Part shown: positions 36,840 to 46,166 of the stretch, one piece after another
How positions within the stretch are numbered: the stretch's first letter is position 1
Layout: each line of letters opens with the position of its first letter
Assembly: GCF_012516395.1 (NCBI RefSeq)
Contig: NZ_CP051206.1
Span: 434,001-498,000, forward strand
Length of the DNA: 64,000 bases
DNA from: Dolichospermum flos-aquae CCAP 1403/13F
Lineage (GTDB): Bacteria > Cyanobacteriota > Cyanobacteriia > Cyanobacteriales > Nostocaceae
Direction of reading: 5' to 3'
Notes under the pieces: model-generated
What the model was told of the DNA's origin: nothing
What the model saw: the letters and a program-made list of their open reading frames with translations, nothing else
The model's database searches: none
Translations under genes and position numbers: made by a program

Positions 36840-38180
36840 CTACAATCCCCAATCTACAACTAGCAAACGCGGATCAAACTCTCGCAATAAACGCACCAGT
36901 TCTTTTAAATCATTAATAGAATTTACACAGACGCAACCCGCACTACCAGGACTGTGTCCGTCTTTAATCCAGTTCCAATCAGCATGAAATCCAAATGCGT
37001 CACGGTCATCTGATTGCTTACCAACGAAGGGAACCCATACAGGACCAAGTCCGTTGTTTTGGTGTGGATGGGATGCGTTATAATTATCTTTACCTCCTGC
37101 CCAGTCAATATCGCCGATAATATAGCTACCTTGAGGAATTGGCTGTAGACTACCTGGAAAACTGTCAGGATCGCTAAATAGTAAGAAACGCTGCGCTCCT
37201 GGTGCGCCAGATACAACCGCTAGGGATTCAACCACACCTCGTGTGGGATGTACAAACTCCAATTTACACAATTTCAATCCTTCATACGCATCTTTACTGG
37301 TGCGTGTAAGGCGACAGTAAACGCCTCTATCCGGTGTAGGAGCAGGAACAAGTCCCCGCGCTCGTCTTAGAGCATTTTCGATCGCTCTTTTGGTTTCTTG
37401 TCCGACCTTACCATCAATTTTGCTTAAAGCCTCACGTCTTTGCAGCAGTTCAACAGCACTTTTGGTAATATCATTAAACTCATTTGGCTGCGAAGTCATC
37501 CGCAGGAATCCCAATCCTGCAAGAGCGCAATTGAGGATATAGCAATCATCTCCGACATCACCCTTGACAATTAATGCACTGGTAAATGGTAGAGGTACAG
37601 GAGCAGGGTGATAGGGACGTTCTTCTACTGATGAAGTAGTAGGGGTTGTAGTTGGGACTGAAGTGGAACTTGCAGAATTTCCCACAGAAGGATTTAACCC
37701 GTCTCTTCGGAATAGAGCTTCTTCATCATTACGACGATTGACTAATCCTGGCAAAACTGTTCTAGTACCATTGTCTGTACCATGTACCCAACGGTCAAAT
37801 TCGCGGGCTGCACCTTCGTAATCTACGTCATTATTCAGTTTTCGTAATAGTGTTGACTCACCAAATGCTCCAATGCCAATGTTATAAACAAAGGAAACTA
37901 AGGCATCAAACATACCTTGTGTTAAAGCTGCTCGACAAAGCTGATCAACATCTTCTGCTGCTTGTTCAACTTCCATCTTCAACCAGCGTTCTGCTGTTGT
38001 TAGATTGATAACATCACCGGGCTGAATGGGTCTGTTCAAATCCAAGTGTTCTATAGAACCGAACCCAATCGTCCATATTCCAACTGGATCTTTATACGCT
38101 TCAATCAAACCATCAGGGCGCTTCTTGTGCAACCCCTCCCATTTTTTAATTAAACTAAAACACTCGTTACTTGGTTTCAT
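36840..38180 (-). CDS. GH24 lysozyme-like protein with peptidoglycan-binding and L,D-transpeptidase-like regions
   Basis: A 446-residue protein. Residues 1-150 are a phage-type (GH24) lysozyme: catalytic E in KKWEGLH, WTIGFGSIEHLD, FDALVSFVYNIGIGAF, RRNDEEALF. A Pro/Thr/Ser linker follows. ~195-270 resembles a peptidoglycan-binding domain (LLQRREALSKIDGKVGQETK). The C-terminal ~160 residues have H-x8-GSAGC-like HSPGSAGCVCVNS, as in DUF2778/L,D-transpeptidase-like domains. No signal peptide, so secretion route is unclear; could be of phage origin. Confidence 0.8.
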   Translation of the reverse strand: MKPSNECFSLIKKWEGLHKKRPDGLIEAYKDPVGIWTIGFGSIEHLDLNRPIQPGDVINLTTAERWLKMEVEQAAEDVDQLCRAALTQGMFDALVSFVYNIGIGAFGESTLLRKLNNDVDYEGAAREFDRWVHGTDNGTRTVLPGLVNRRNDEEALFRRDGLNPSVGNSASSTSVPTTTPTTSSVEERPYHPAPVPLPFTSALIVKGDVGDDCYILNCALAGLGFLRMTSQPNEFNDITKSAVELLQRREALSKIDGKVGQETKRAIENALRRARGLVPAPTPDRGVYCRLTRTSKDAYEGLKLCKLEFVHPTRGVVESLAVVSGAPGAQRFLLFSDPDSFPGSLQPIPQGSYIIGDIDWAGGKDNYNASHPHQNNGLGPVWVPFVGKQSDDRDAFGFHADWNWIKDGHSPGSAGCVCVNSINDLKELVRLLREFDPRLLVVDWGL

Positions 38181-38327
38181 GCGTTTAACTCTAGGCTAAA
38201 GTTCTTTTGAGATCATCTTCAAATTTTTTGATATACCTCCAGTAATTTTGAGGGTTCACAAAAAATAAGATGTGTTAAAAGGTACTAAGTTTCCTTTTGT
38301 TTTTCACCCACTTTACACCACTTACCC

Positions 38328-38402
38328 AAACCTGAAAAGCGGAAAAAAGCGGATCGCAAAAAAAAATTACAAACAGACGGAAAAAAGCGGAAATATACGG
38401 AT
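38328..38402 (+). repeat. Repeated CGGAAAAAAGCGG motif upstream of 38445 gene
   Basis: Three spaced copies of a GCGGAAA/CGGAAAAAAGCGGA-type motif within ~75 bp (38337, 38381 and partial at 38394). Possible regulator-binding repeats; part of the 264-bp region between divergent genes. Confidence 0.4.
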
Positions 38403-38444
38403 AAAGTCTGCTATCATTACTTGTGTCGCGTTACATTTTTAGCC

Positions 38445-38861
38445 ATGCAGGTTAACGAACTACTACAACTTGTGGATGAGGCTGTCTATCTCAACACAGG
38501 CAATCATCTCAATGACTTGCAGCGTGGAGTTATTGAGGGGACACTCAAGCATCAAAAGTATGCTGATATTGCCGAAAATTGTGGTTGTAGCGCGGGTCAT
38601 GCAAAAGATGTAGGTTACGAACTTTTAAAAATGTTATCTGATATTTTTGATGAACCAGTTGATAAAAGTAATCTTAAATCAGTTCTAGAACGACAGGGAA
38701 ATGTGAATATTTCTTTGGTTAATAATAGTAGTAATATATTTGGAAATGGCTGTATAAATATTGGTTCTAAACAACCTAAAACTAAACCAGATAAAAGTCA
38801 TGCTGGTAATTCTAAACTAAAGCAAAAAGATCAGAATAAAACTCAGGGCAAACGCACCTAA
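38445..38861 (+). pseudogene. Helical-domain protein truncated by MITE insertion
   Basis: From ATG 38445 the first ~85 residues match the N-terminal domain of the STAND ATPase at 2870-4216 (VNELLQLVDEAVYLNTGNHL). The current frame ends KTQGKRT, where GKRT comes from the MITE. Without the MITE and one target duplication the frame reads KTQIEKIDKLRYFGLNDEQI and continues to a stop at 39088-39090, giving 169 residues. The N-terminal domain is intact, so partial function is possible. Confidence 0.8.
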
Positions 38862-38979
38862 ATTCTGTAATCCATGCCCAGCAAGGGTTTTAACTTTTAG
38901 TTACAAAACTTAACAATCGTCAAAACCTTTGTCCAGTAAGCATTCTAAAAATAAGATGCGCTTGCCCTGGAATAAAACT
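38834..38979 (-). mobile_element. 126-bp MITE with 10-bp target duplication, copy B
   Basis: 38844-38969, the inverse of copy A (30124-30249) at nearly every base and the same length. Flanked by exact GAATAAAACT duplications (38834-38843 and 38970-38979). Inserted inside a gene. Confidence 0.9.
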
Positions 38980-39307
38980 CAGATAGAAAAAATTGATAAA
39001 TTACGGTATTTTGGCTTAAATGATGAGCAAATTGCAGAGGTATTAGAGTTACCTTTAGAGGTAATTAAACAAGTGGAATCAGATAATTGACCAATAGTAG
39101 TGTACATAAAATATTAACGCCATAATAACTGCTTGCCATTTCGACCCATTGCCACAAACTCGAAGAGAGATTATATTTATCCAAATAGGCGGAAAGTCCT
39201 GCATCATAGCCGTAAAAATTGGTCAGGGATGTTACCCTAATGATAAAGTTGCCAGAAGATTAATCGCCAACTTTCTCCGTGAGACACTAGGCAATCAGTG
39301 AGTATAA

Positions 39308-41497
39308 ATGTTCAAAAAACTACAGAAAACACAAATTTATCTACTTGCGGGCGCTGGACTATGTGCCTTTTTAGCCGGGGCAATGGTGTCAGCCCCCCAA
39401 GTTGGCAAAACCGTGAGTCAATGGTTGAACTTGAGTCAGGGTAAGCCGGAAAAATTATCTGAGGCTACCAAAGTTAAGTCAGTTGTATTTTCTCTATTGT
39501 CTCAATCTGTACCAGAAAGATTAACCAAACTCACGGAAATTGCCCAAACAGGTAGTTCCCCAGATCGAGAACGCGCCCGTTATTTGCTCTCTTGTGATTA
39601 CGTAGAAACCTCTCAAGGGAAAAAAGCCCTGAGTTTATTGACAGGACTGGAAAAAGATTATCCTGTATTAGCACCTTATATTTTACTTAAACAAGCCCAG
39701 GCTCATGATATTTTGGGCGAAGATAAGCAAGCTTCCGATTTGCGCCGCAGGGTGTTAAAGGAATATGGTAAAGAAGCAGCCGCAGTTAAAGCTATATATG
39801 CGATCGCTCAACCAAAATTGTCTGATCAAGCGATCGCTCAATTTCCCTCCCATCCCCTCACTTGGGAAATTATCCGCAAACGCTTAAAAGATAATCCTAA
39901 TCAGCCTAAGTTACAATTAATCTTAGCTAAATACGCCGCTGACGAACCAGGAATTGTGGGTGTATTAAATCAGTTAATAAAACAGCCACAACTCAAACCC
40001 GCAGATTGGGAACTGATTGGTTCAGTCTATTGGGATAACAATGAATTTACCAAAGCTAAAAATGCTTATATTCAAGCACCAAAAACCGCTACCAACCTCT
40101 ACCGCATCGCCAGAGGATTACAATTAAATAAAGAACAAGATCAAGCCATTGCAGTTTATAAACAACTGCTACAAAAGTTTCCCACAGCCAAAGAAACAGC
40201 TATAGCCCTATTAAGATTGTCCGACATAGCTACGGGTAAAGACTCTATTATCTATCTCGACCAAGTAATTAGTCAATTTCCTGATCAAGCACCTCAAGCA
40301 TTAGTTAAAAAAGGGACTTTGCTGGATAGTCTCAAAGATAATCAATCAGCTAACACAACATGGAAATTATTAGTAGGTAAATATAGTAGCAGTGATGAAG
40401 CCGCTGAATTTCGCTGGAAAATTGCCCAAACTAAAGCTAAAAACAACGACTATCTAGGTGCGTGGCAATGGGCGCAACCAATTACTATTAATAACAAAAC
40501 TAGTATTTTAGCCCCTAGAGCCGGATTTTGGGTAGGTAAATGGGCAACGACACTAGGCAAGCAACAGGAAGCTATTACTGCTTATAAGTCTGTAATTAGT
40601 GAATTTCCTTACTCTTATTATGCCTGGCGTTCTGCGAGTATTTTGGGTTTAAATGTGGGAGATTTTAACAATCTGCGCGTGATGAATCCGGCAATTATCC
40701 CCCCGCAACGTCCTGTTCCACCAGCGGGTTCTGAGACTTTTCATGAATTGTATTTGCTGGGGCAAGATCGTGATGCCTGGTTGCAATGGGAAACAGAATT
40801 TAAAAATAAAAATCAGCCTAGTGTCGCGGAACAATTTACCGAAGGATTGATGAAATTAACTAAAGGTGAATATCTCATTGGTATTGACAAAATTGCTAAA
40901 TTAGAAGACCGAGAAACACCCGCTGAAAAAGCCGAATATGCAGCTTTAAGTCAACAAGCTATTTATTGGCAAGCCCGTTATCCCTTTCCTTATTTTAAAG
41001 AAATTGAAAAATGGTCTACTTCCCGGCAACTTAATCCCCTGTTAGTTACGGCTTTAATGCGCCAAGAATCTCGCTTTCAGGCGAAAGTTAAATCCCCCGT
41101 TGGTGCAACTGGTTTAATGCAAATTATGCCCAGTACAGGGGCATGGATAGCCCCACAAATCGGTTTAGATTTTAAAAAAATCAATCTAGAAAATCCCAGC
41201 GATAATATTATGTTGGGGACTTGGTATTTAGATTATACCCATCAACAGTACGGCAATAATTCCATGTTAGCGATCGCTAGTTATAATGCCGGACCTGGTA
41301 ACGTTGCCAAATGGTTGCAAACCATCCCCAAACAAGATCCAGATGAGTTTGTGGAAGGAATTCCTTTTGATGAAACTAAAAATTATGTTCGGCAAGTTTT
41401 TGGTAATTATTGGAATTATCTGCGACTTTATAACCCAGAAGTTTCTGCCACAGTCAGTAAATACTCGGAAGCACACCCCAAATTACCACCCAATTGA
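39308..41497 (+). CDS. Soluble lytic transglycosylase (Slt70-like)
   Basis: A 729-residue protein with an N-terminal membrane/signal segment (IYLLAGAGLCAFLAGAMVSA), a long TPR-type superhelix (~80-560) and a C-terminal GH23 domain. The catalytic glutamate is in ALMRQESRFQ, followed by GATGLMQIMPSTG and ASYNAGPGNV. It cleaves peptidoglycan glycan strands to 1,6-anhydro products in the periplasm. Full length for the family. The next gene starts 5 bp after its stop. Confidence 0.92.
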   Translation: MFKKLQKTQIYLLAGAGLCAFLAGAMVSAPQVGKTVSQWLNLSQGKPEKLSEATKVKSVVFSLLSQSVPERLTKLTEIAQTGSSPDRERARYLLSCDYVETSQGKKALSLLTGLEKDYPVLAPYILLKQAQAHDILGEDKQASDLRRRVLKEYGKEAAAVKAIYAIAQPKLSDQAIAQFPSHPLTWEIIRKRLKDNPNQPKLQLILAKYAADEPGIVGVLNQLIKQPQLKPADWELIGSVYWDNNEFTKAKNAYIQAPKTATNLYRIARGLQLNKEQDQAIAVYKQLLQKFPTAKETAIALLRLSDIATGKDSIIYLDQVISQFPDQAPQALVKKGTLLDSLKDNQSANTTWKLLVGKYSSSDEAAEFRWKIAQTKAKNNDYLGAWQWAQPITINNKTSILAPRAGFWVGKWATTLGKQQEAITAYKSVISEFPYSYYAWRSASILGLNVGDFNNLRVMNPAIIPPQRPVPPAGSETFHELYLLGQDRDAWLQWETEFKNKNQPSVAEQFTEGLMKLTKGEYLIGIDKIAKLEDRETPAEKAEYAALSQQAIYWQARYPFPYFKEIEKWSTSRQLNPLLVTALMRQESRFQAKVKSPVGATGLMQIMPSTGAWIAPQIGLDFKKINLENPSDNIMLGTWYLDYTHQQYGNNSMLAIASYNAGPGNVAKWLQTIPKQDPDEFVEGIPFDETKNYVRQVFGNYWNYLRLYNPEVSATVSKYSEAHPKLPPN

Positions 41498-41502
41498 TAT
41501 CT

Positions 41503-42087
41503 ATGATTGCAACTCCCAGCTATAACTATCTTTCCCCCGTCGAATATCTCCAAGGGGAAGAAACCAGCCCTATTAAGCATGAATACAGAGACGGAGAAGT
41601 GTACGCAATGGCAGGGGCTAGTAATACTCATGTAATTATTACTGGCAACGTCTTTGCTATGCTGAGAAATCATCTGCGTGGCCGTGGCTGTCAAGCTTAC
41701 ATTGCCGATACCAAGGCACATATTGAATCAATTAATACCTATTACTATCCTGATGTCATAGTCAGTTGCGACCAAAAAGATAAAGCCTTTAATAACTTTT
41801 TGCGTTATCCCTGTTTAATTATCGAAGTTTTATCTCCTACGACAGAAGCCTTTGATAGAGGTGATAAATTTGCTGACTATCGAAATTTAGAATCACTTCA
41901 GGAATATGTGTTGATAAGTCAAACGCGGGTAAATGTCGAAATTTTCCGGCGTAATTCCGAGGGACAGTGGGGATTTTATAGTTATGGACAAGGGGAAAAT
42001 GTGCATTTAGCAAGTGTAGATTTTCACTGTCCGATAGAAGATGTCTATGAAGATGTGAATTTTGAATCTCCTACTGGAGAAAATTGA
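41503..42087 (+). CDS. Uma2-family putative endonuclease
   Basis: A 194-residue Uma2 protein from ATG 41503 (TTG 41494 overlaps the slt stop). Signature: YLSPVEYLQGEE, YRDGEVYAMAGAS, YYPDVIVSC, CLIIEVLSPTTEAFDRGDKF, ESLQEYVLIS, VEIFRR. Related to the gene at 15083. Confidence 0.87.
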   Translation: MIATPSYNYLSPVEYLQGEETSPIKHEYRDGEVYAMAGASNTHVIITGNVFAMLRNHLRGRGCQAYIADTKAHIESINTYYYPDVIVSCDQKDKAFNNFLRYPCLIIEVLSPTTEAFDRGDKFADYRNLESLQEYVLISQTRVNVEIFRRNSEGQWGFYSYGQGENVHLASVDFHCPIEDVYEDVNFESPTGEN

Positions 42088-42089
42088 CC

Positions 42090-42195
42090 TAAGTAGGTGA
42101 ACACAATAAAACCAAACTGTGTAAAGAAATGTAAAATCGCTGAAAATTTCTTTACTCTTGCCTCTTGCCTCTTGCCTAGTGCTATGACGACAATT
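42090..42195 (+). repeat. Left part of AGTAGGTG MITE
   Basis: AAGTAGGTGAACACAATAAA and the next ~80 bp match the element at 46269, but the right terminus is missing. Includes cttgcctcttgcctcttgcc triplets. Confidence 0.6.
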
Positions 42196-42196
42196 T

Positions 42197-42982
42197 TCAA
42201 TTATCAATTATCAATTGTTTACCACACCTTTTACAAAATCCAGCATCTGTATCATGAAACGCTAAACCGCACCCTTGACAAACAGTTTCCACCTGATTTG
42301 CAGTTTTTACCAATCGTCTAATTAAATCGCCAATTTGCCACGGAATCAGAGCCACTCCTGTTAAAATCATCAATACTGTTAGTAACCGACCTAATTCAGA
42401 AATGGGAATCACATCACCAAATCCCACCGTTGTCATTGTGACAACGGAGAAATAAAAGGCATCTAAAAAAGTATCAAAATTCTGAGGATTAACAGGATGT
42501 TCAACTTGATAAATGAAGCCAGAAAAAATAAAAACTATAGCAAATAAAGTAAATAATATTCTGGCAAAAACTACACTATCTTCATTACTAATACTACCAA
42601 ATAAAAATTTTTTATCAATAAATCTCAGTAAACGGAGAATTCTCACCCAGCGGAATAACCGAATAAAACTAATATCTACCAATCCGATAAAAGATGGCAA
42701 AATTGAGATTAAATCAATAATTGCATAAAAACTCAGAATATATTTAATTCTATTTTTTGTACTCCATAAGCGGAGTAAATATTCCCCAGCAAAAATCATT
42801 AATATGCAATCGTCTAATCCTCTTAACTGCCAGCGAGCTTCTTGAGAGAGATCATAGGTTTCCGCGACAAAAATTCCCGAAGATACTAAAACCAATAAAG
42901 CAATAGTTACACTAATTACCTTACCTACAGGAGTTTCTCGGTCTGTTAAGTAAAACTCTAATTTTTCTCGGTTCAGCACCAT
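42197..42982 (-). CDS. Voltage-gated-type potassium channel with C-terminal zinc ribbon
   Basis: A 261-residue six-transmembrane channel. An S4-like arginine helix is seen in SFIRLFRWVRILRLLRFI. The selectivity filter is TMTTVGFGD between the pore helix (AFYFSVV) and S6. The last 35 residues form a CxxC...CxxC ribbon (CQGCGLAF, CKRCGKQ). Conducts K+ across the plasma membrane. The fused zinc ribbon is unusual and may regulate gating (inference). Confidence 0.88.
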   Translation of the reverse strand: MVLNREKLEFYLTDRETPVGKVISVTIALLVLVSSGIFVAETYDLSQEARWQLRGLDDCILMIFAGEYLLRLWSTKNRIKYILSFYAIIDLISILPSFIGLVDISFIRLFRWVRILRLLRFIDKKFLFGSISNEDSVVFARILFTLFAIVFIFSGFIYQVEHPVNPQNFDTFLDAFYFSVVTMTTVGFGDVIPISELGRLLTVLMILTGVALIPWQIGDLIRRLVKTANQVETVCQGCGLAFHDTDAGFCKRCGKQLIIDN

Positions 42983-43033
42983 CTTTTCAAGAACTCAAAA
43001 ATTAAAAAATTATTACCAATGACAAATGACGAA

Positions 43034-43528
43034 TTAAAACCTTAACCCAACTCCACCTTGTAAAGATAAAGCTGTACCACCAGTATTCCGGTAGGCATCA
43101 AAAGCAATAATAGCATTACCAAAAATCACAGTATTACTATTAGGAATAACATAATCAATGCCTGGTTGCAAAGCAAAGCTAATTTTATTACCTACAGGAG
43201 AAGCTATATCACCACTAGTTAAGACTAAACCAGCACCTAAATAAACATCAGTTTGCCAGTTGAGAGGGAGGTCATAGGAAACAGTCGGGACTATGGCTGT
43301 GCCTTTACCAATTAACGTTTGAGCGCGGAAAGAAATGGGTGTTTCTAGTAACTTGTAACGAAAAGCCAGGACTCCACCCAATTGCGTACCATCTGTCAAT
43401 CCCACAGTTGGACCAATACCAACATAGCTACCATAAGCTACCTGAGCTTTTACTGGTTGAGAGTTTACAGCTAAACTCAAAACGGTTCCCATTCCCATTA
43501 CCCCAAGCCAACACTGAAAATGCTTCAT
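43034..43528 (-). CDS. Secreted beta-barrel-like protein
   Basis: A 164-residue protein with signal peptide (MGTVLSLAVNSQPVKAQ). The mature part is rich in alternating strands (VGIGPTVGLTDGTQLGGVLA, VYLGAGLVLTSGD, FALQPGIDYVIPNSN) and ends in a terminal aromatic (LQGGVGLRF), the pattern of small outer-membrane barrels. Confidence 0.65.
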   Translation of the reverse strand: MKHFQCWLGVMGMGTVLSLAVNSQPVKAQVAYGSYVGIGPTVGLTDGTQLGGVLAFRYKLLETPISFRAQTLIGKGTAIVPTVSYDLPLNWQTDVYLGAGLVLTSGDIASPVGNKISFALQPGIDYVIPNSNTVIFGNAIIAFDAYRNTGGTALSLQGGVGLRF

Positions 43529-43667
43529 TACCCTACTCCTGACACAATCTGTATTTAATATAACTTAGCAATACCTTCGCCAAATTGAAAAAAGCCTTGA
43601 TTCGTAGGTTGGGTTGAAGCATGAAACCCAACGCATTTGTTGGGTTGCACCTCATCCCCTCATGCCA

Positions 43668-45773
43668 TTATGGACAACGAGAATGTAGTCCACCTTGAGT
43701 ACAAATAAATGCCAATTGTTGAGGATCTAAATTTTTAGCTTTAGTAAAATCTACTCCTTTGATTGAGGCATTTTGAGAACCAATATCAGGTGTTTCCACA
43801 AACTGATCTGCGGGATTTTGTTTACCGGCAAAGAGGATTGTACCTTGAAAATTTGCTCCGTCCACATTTGCTTTTCGTAAATCAGCCCGACTTAAATCAG
43901 CATTTTGCAAATTGGCGTTTTCTAAGTTAGCGGAACGCAAACTAACACCAGTCAGCCGAGTAGCAGTTAAGTTAGCATCACTGAGATTAGCATAATCTAA
44001 ATAGGCTTCAGATAAATCTGCACCTTGCCAATCAGTTTTGGTTAAATTTGCATAAGCTAATTGTGTCCCAATAGCAGAAACACGCACTAAACGAGCAGCA
44101 TATAAATTTGCTTCTGTTAAATTAGCATTGCTTAAATCTGCATTTATCAAGCTGGCATTTTCTAAAATCGCATTTCGTAAATCTGTACCTACTAACTGGG
44201 TACTACTGAGATTAGCAGCAAATAAGCGGGTGTAGGATAAGTTGGCTTTGTTGAGATTAGCCCGACTTAAATCACTCCGACTCATGGAAACACGGCTCAA
44301 GTTAGTATTACTTAAATTAGCTGCCTTTAACTGGACGTTGTTTAAATCTGCAATCACATCATCGTAAGTATCCCAACGTCCATCTTCACCGACGCTGCGA
44401 AAACGGCTACCTTGGAAATTAGCTTGGTTAAGATTTGCCGATTTCAAGACAATTCCTGATAAATCAATGTTGTTTAATACCAGGTTAAATAAGGACTTTC
44501 CTCCAGATGCTTGAGAACCTAATTCAGCTTTACTCAAGTCAATATTGTTAATTTTGCCACTATAGACAGCCAGAATTTTATTAATTACCTGCTGAGTCAG
44601 AATTAACTGGTTTTGTCTAATGTCCGAATTAGGACTTTTACCCATAGATGCTAGTTCTTCCGCGAGAAACTGATTCATCCGGTTTAATTCCGGGATAGCT
44701 TTAAAACCAGTATTAGTTAAAGCTTGTTGAATACTATCCAGGGTTTTGGGGTCTGTTTCCTTGACTAATAAGTCAATTAATAATTTGATGGATTGTTTAT
44801 CATCTATAGTCCCCAAGGCTAACACTGCTCTTTGTCGATCTCCATTAGTAACACCGCTGCTGGGATTTAGTGCTTTGATGAGTTCGATAAACTTTTGACT
44901 ATTAGTTTGTTCGCTTCTCCGTTGGCTTTCTTGGGTTTGGATATAGATTTGTGTACCGACTAAAGTTGATAGTACAGCAATCATACTAGTCAGCCCTACC
45001 AAAAACAGACTGAGATAAGAATTATTTTTGGGGACTGGAGTGGAACTAGATTTTTGAGTTGCAGCACTATCTACATCAGCTTCGTTTATTGTTGACTGCT
45101 CCCCAGGATGACTAACCGTGCTGGTTGCATCTATTGTGTATGTTCCTGCTATTTGATCATGGAAAGAGCGGCGATGCTTTTGGACAGTCCAGCCCTTAGA
45201 CTCTGCTAGGATCATTAACATCGTTAAAGATGCAAACAGAGCTAAGTTGGGGAAAATAAAGCTGTAACGCCAAAGTAGATAAGCGGCAGAAACTGGTACT
45301 GTCCAACGCCCTAATCCTTCTCTAACTATGATTGCACCTAAGCCTGGGGCTGTTCCGGCTTCGGTTACTACTCGCACTCTAAACCACCGTTTGGGAATGG
45401 TGCTGCCAGTTTTAGCTAATAAATATAATTGCCAAGCACCGAAGCTGGTGGGTAATAATAGGGCTAATGTCCATAAGATATTAGTCGGCCAAGCGACGTT
45501 GCGAATACCGTAACTGACAGGTAATGCGAGGGGTCTAGCGATCGCTTTTTCTGTGACTACGAGAACAGGGTTAAGAGGAACTCGCTGGATCTCACTCCGA
45601 GAATTTACATACACGCCCAAAGCATAAGGAACTAAACCACTGGCAATAAGGAGGGTGATTTCCACCGTCCAAGCCACAAAACGCCTGGTTGCTAATGGTG
45701 TAATTTTAGCTTTTTTCGGTTCTTTGGAGCGGCTAGACTGACTACTACTTTTGCCGATCATTGGATTAGCCAT
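43668..45773 (-). CDS. RDD-domain membrane protein with pentapeptide repeats
   Basis: A 701-residue protein. Residues ~25-215 form an RDD membrane domain (RRFVAWTVEITLLIASGLVP, RSFHDQIAGTYTID). A further TM segment is at ~252-272. ~300-390 is a helical HEAT-like part. From ~415 to ~680 there are A(N/D)LXX pentapeptide repeats (ANLSNTNLSRVSMSRSDLSR, ANLNKANLSYTRLFAANLSS), predicted as a right-handed beta-helix. The role is unknown. Confidence 0.85.
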   Translation of the reverse strand: MANPMIGKSSSQSSRSKEPKKAKITPLATRRFVAWTVEITLLIASGLVPYALGVYVNSRSEIQRVPLNPVLVVTEKAIARPLALPVSYGIRNVAWPTNILWTLALLLPTSFGAWQLYLLAKTGSTIPKRWFRVRVVTEAGTAPGLGAIIVREGLGRWTVPVSAAYLLWRYSFIFPNLALFASLTMLMILAESKGWTVQKHRRSFHDQIAGTYTIDATSTVSHPGEQSTINEADVDSAATQKSSSTPVPKNNSYLSLFLVGLTSMIAVLSTLVGTQIYIQTQESQRRSEQTNSQKFIELIKALNPSSGVTNGDRQRAVLALGTIDDKQSIKLLIDLLVKETDPKTLDSIQQALTNTGFKAIPELNRMNQFLAEELASMGKSPNSDIRQNQLILTQQVINKILAVYSGKINNIDLSKAELGSQASGGKSLFNLVLNNIDLSGIVLKSANLNQANFQGSRFRSVGEDGRWDTYDDVIADLNNVQLKAANLSNTNLSRVSMSRSDLSRANLNKANLSYTRLFAANLSSTQLVGTDLRNAILENASLINADLSNANLTEANLYAARLVRVSAIGTQLAYANLTKTDWQGADLSEAYLDYANLSDANLTATRLTGVSLRSANLENANLQNADLSRADLRKANVDGANFQGTILFAGKQNPADQFVETPDIGSQNASIKGVDFTKAKNLDPQQLAFICTQGGLHSRCP

Positions 45774-45833
45774 TGAATAATTACCTGTGATTTTTTTTAC
45801 GCCACTATTGGCATGATTAAAATAGGCTATTGC

Positions 45834-46166
45834 TTATTTTGCCTTTCTATTAGCAATAAAAAATTTGTATCCAAGATACACTAACACTGCCAACATCGCT
45901 AGACTCATAACAGAAGCAACTAGAGCAAATACTGTTTGCACCATCCAAACAGTTAACAACATGACAATACCTGTGACTGCCAGCTTTTTAATTGTTGATA
46001 AACTATTAAACCAATTTCTGGATCTTTGTAAATACAAGTTCCATTGAGAAAACCCTGTCAGAGGTGTCTGTGCTTCTGGTTGCGGAGGATTAACACCGGC
46101 AGATTTAATTTCTGCTGCTAGATTTTGGAGACGACGCTGCAAATCTTCTTCTGGTTGAGAGTTCAT
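45834..46166 (-). CDS. Small membrane protein, conserved in cyanobacteria
   Basis: A 110-residue protein: an N-terminal helical stretch (EEDLQRRLQNLAAEIKS), a proline-rich linker, then two hydrophobic helices (LAVTGIVMLLTVWMVQTVFA, LVASVMSLAMLAVLVYLGYK). Follows the RDD gene region; function unknown. Confidence 0.65.
   Translation of the reverse strand: MNSQPEEDLQRRLQNLAAEIKSAGVNPPQPEAQTPLTGFSQWNLYLQRSRNWFNSLSTIKKLAVTGIVMLLTVWMVQTVFALVASVMSLAMLAVLVYLGYKFFIANRKAK

Noticed and set aside
39140-39301. Open stretch reading FDPLPQTRREIIFIQIGGKS to a stop
   Set aside because: About 53 codons without a start or recognisable family; may be a gene remnant ahead of the transglycosylase but not supportable.
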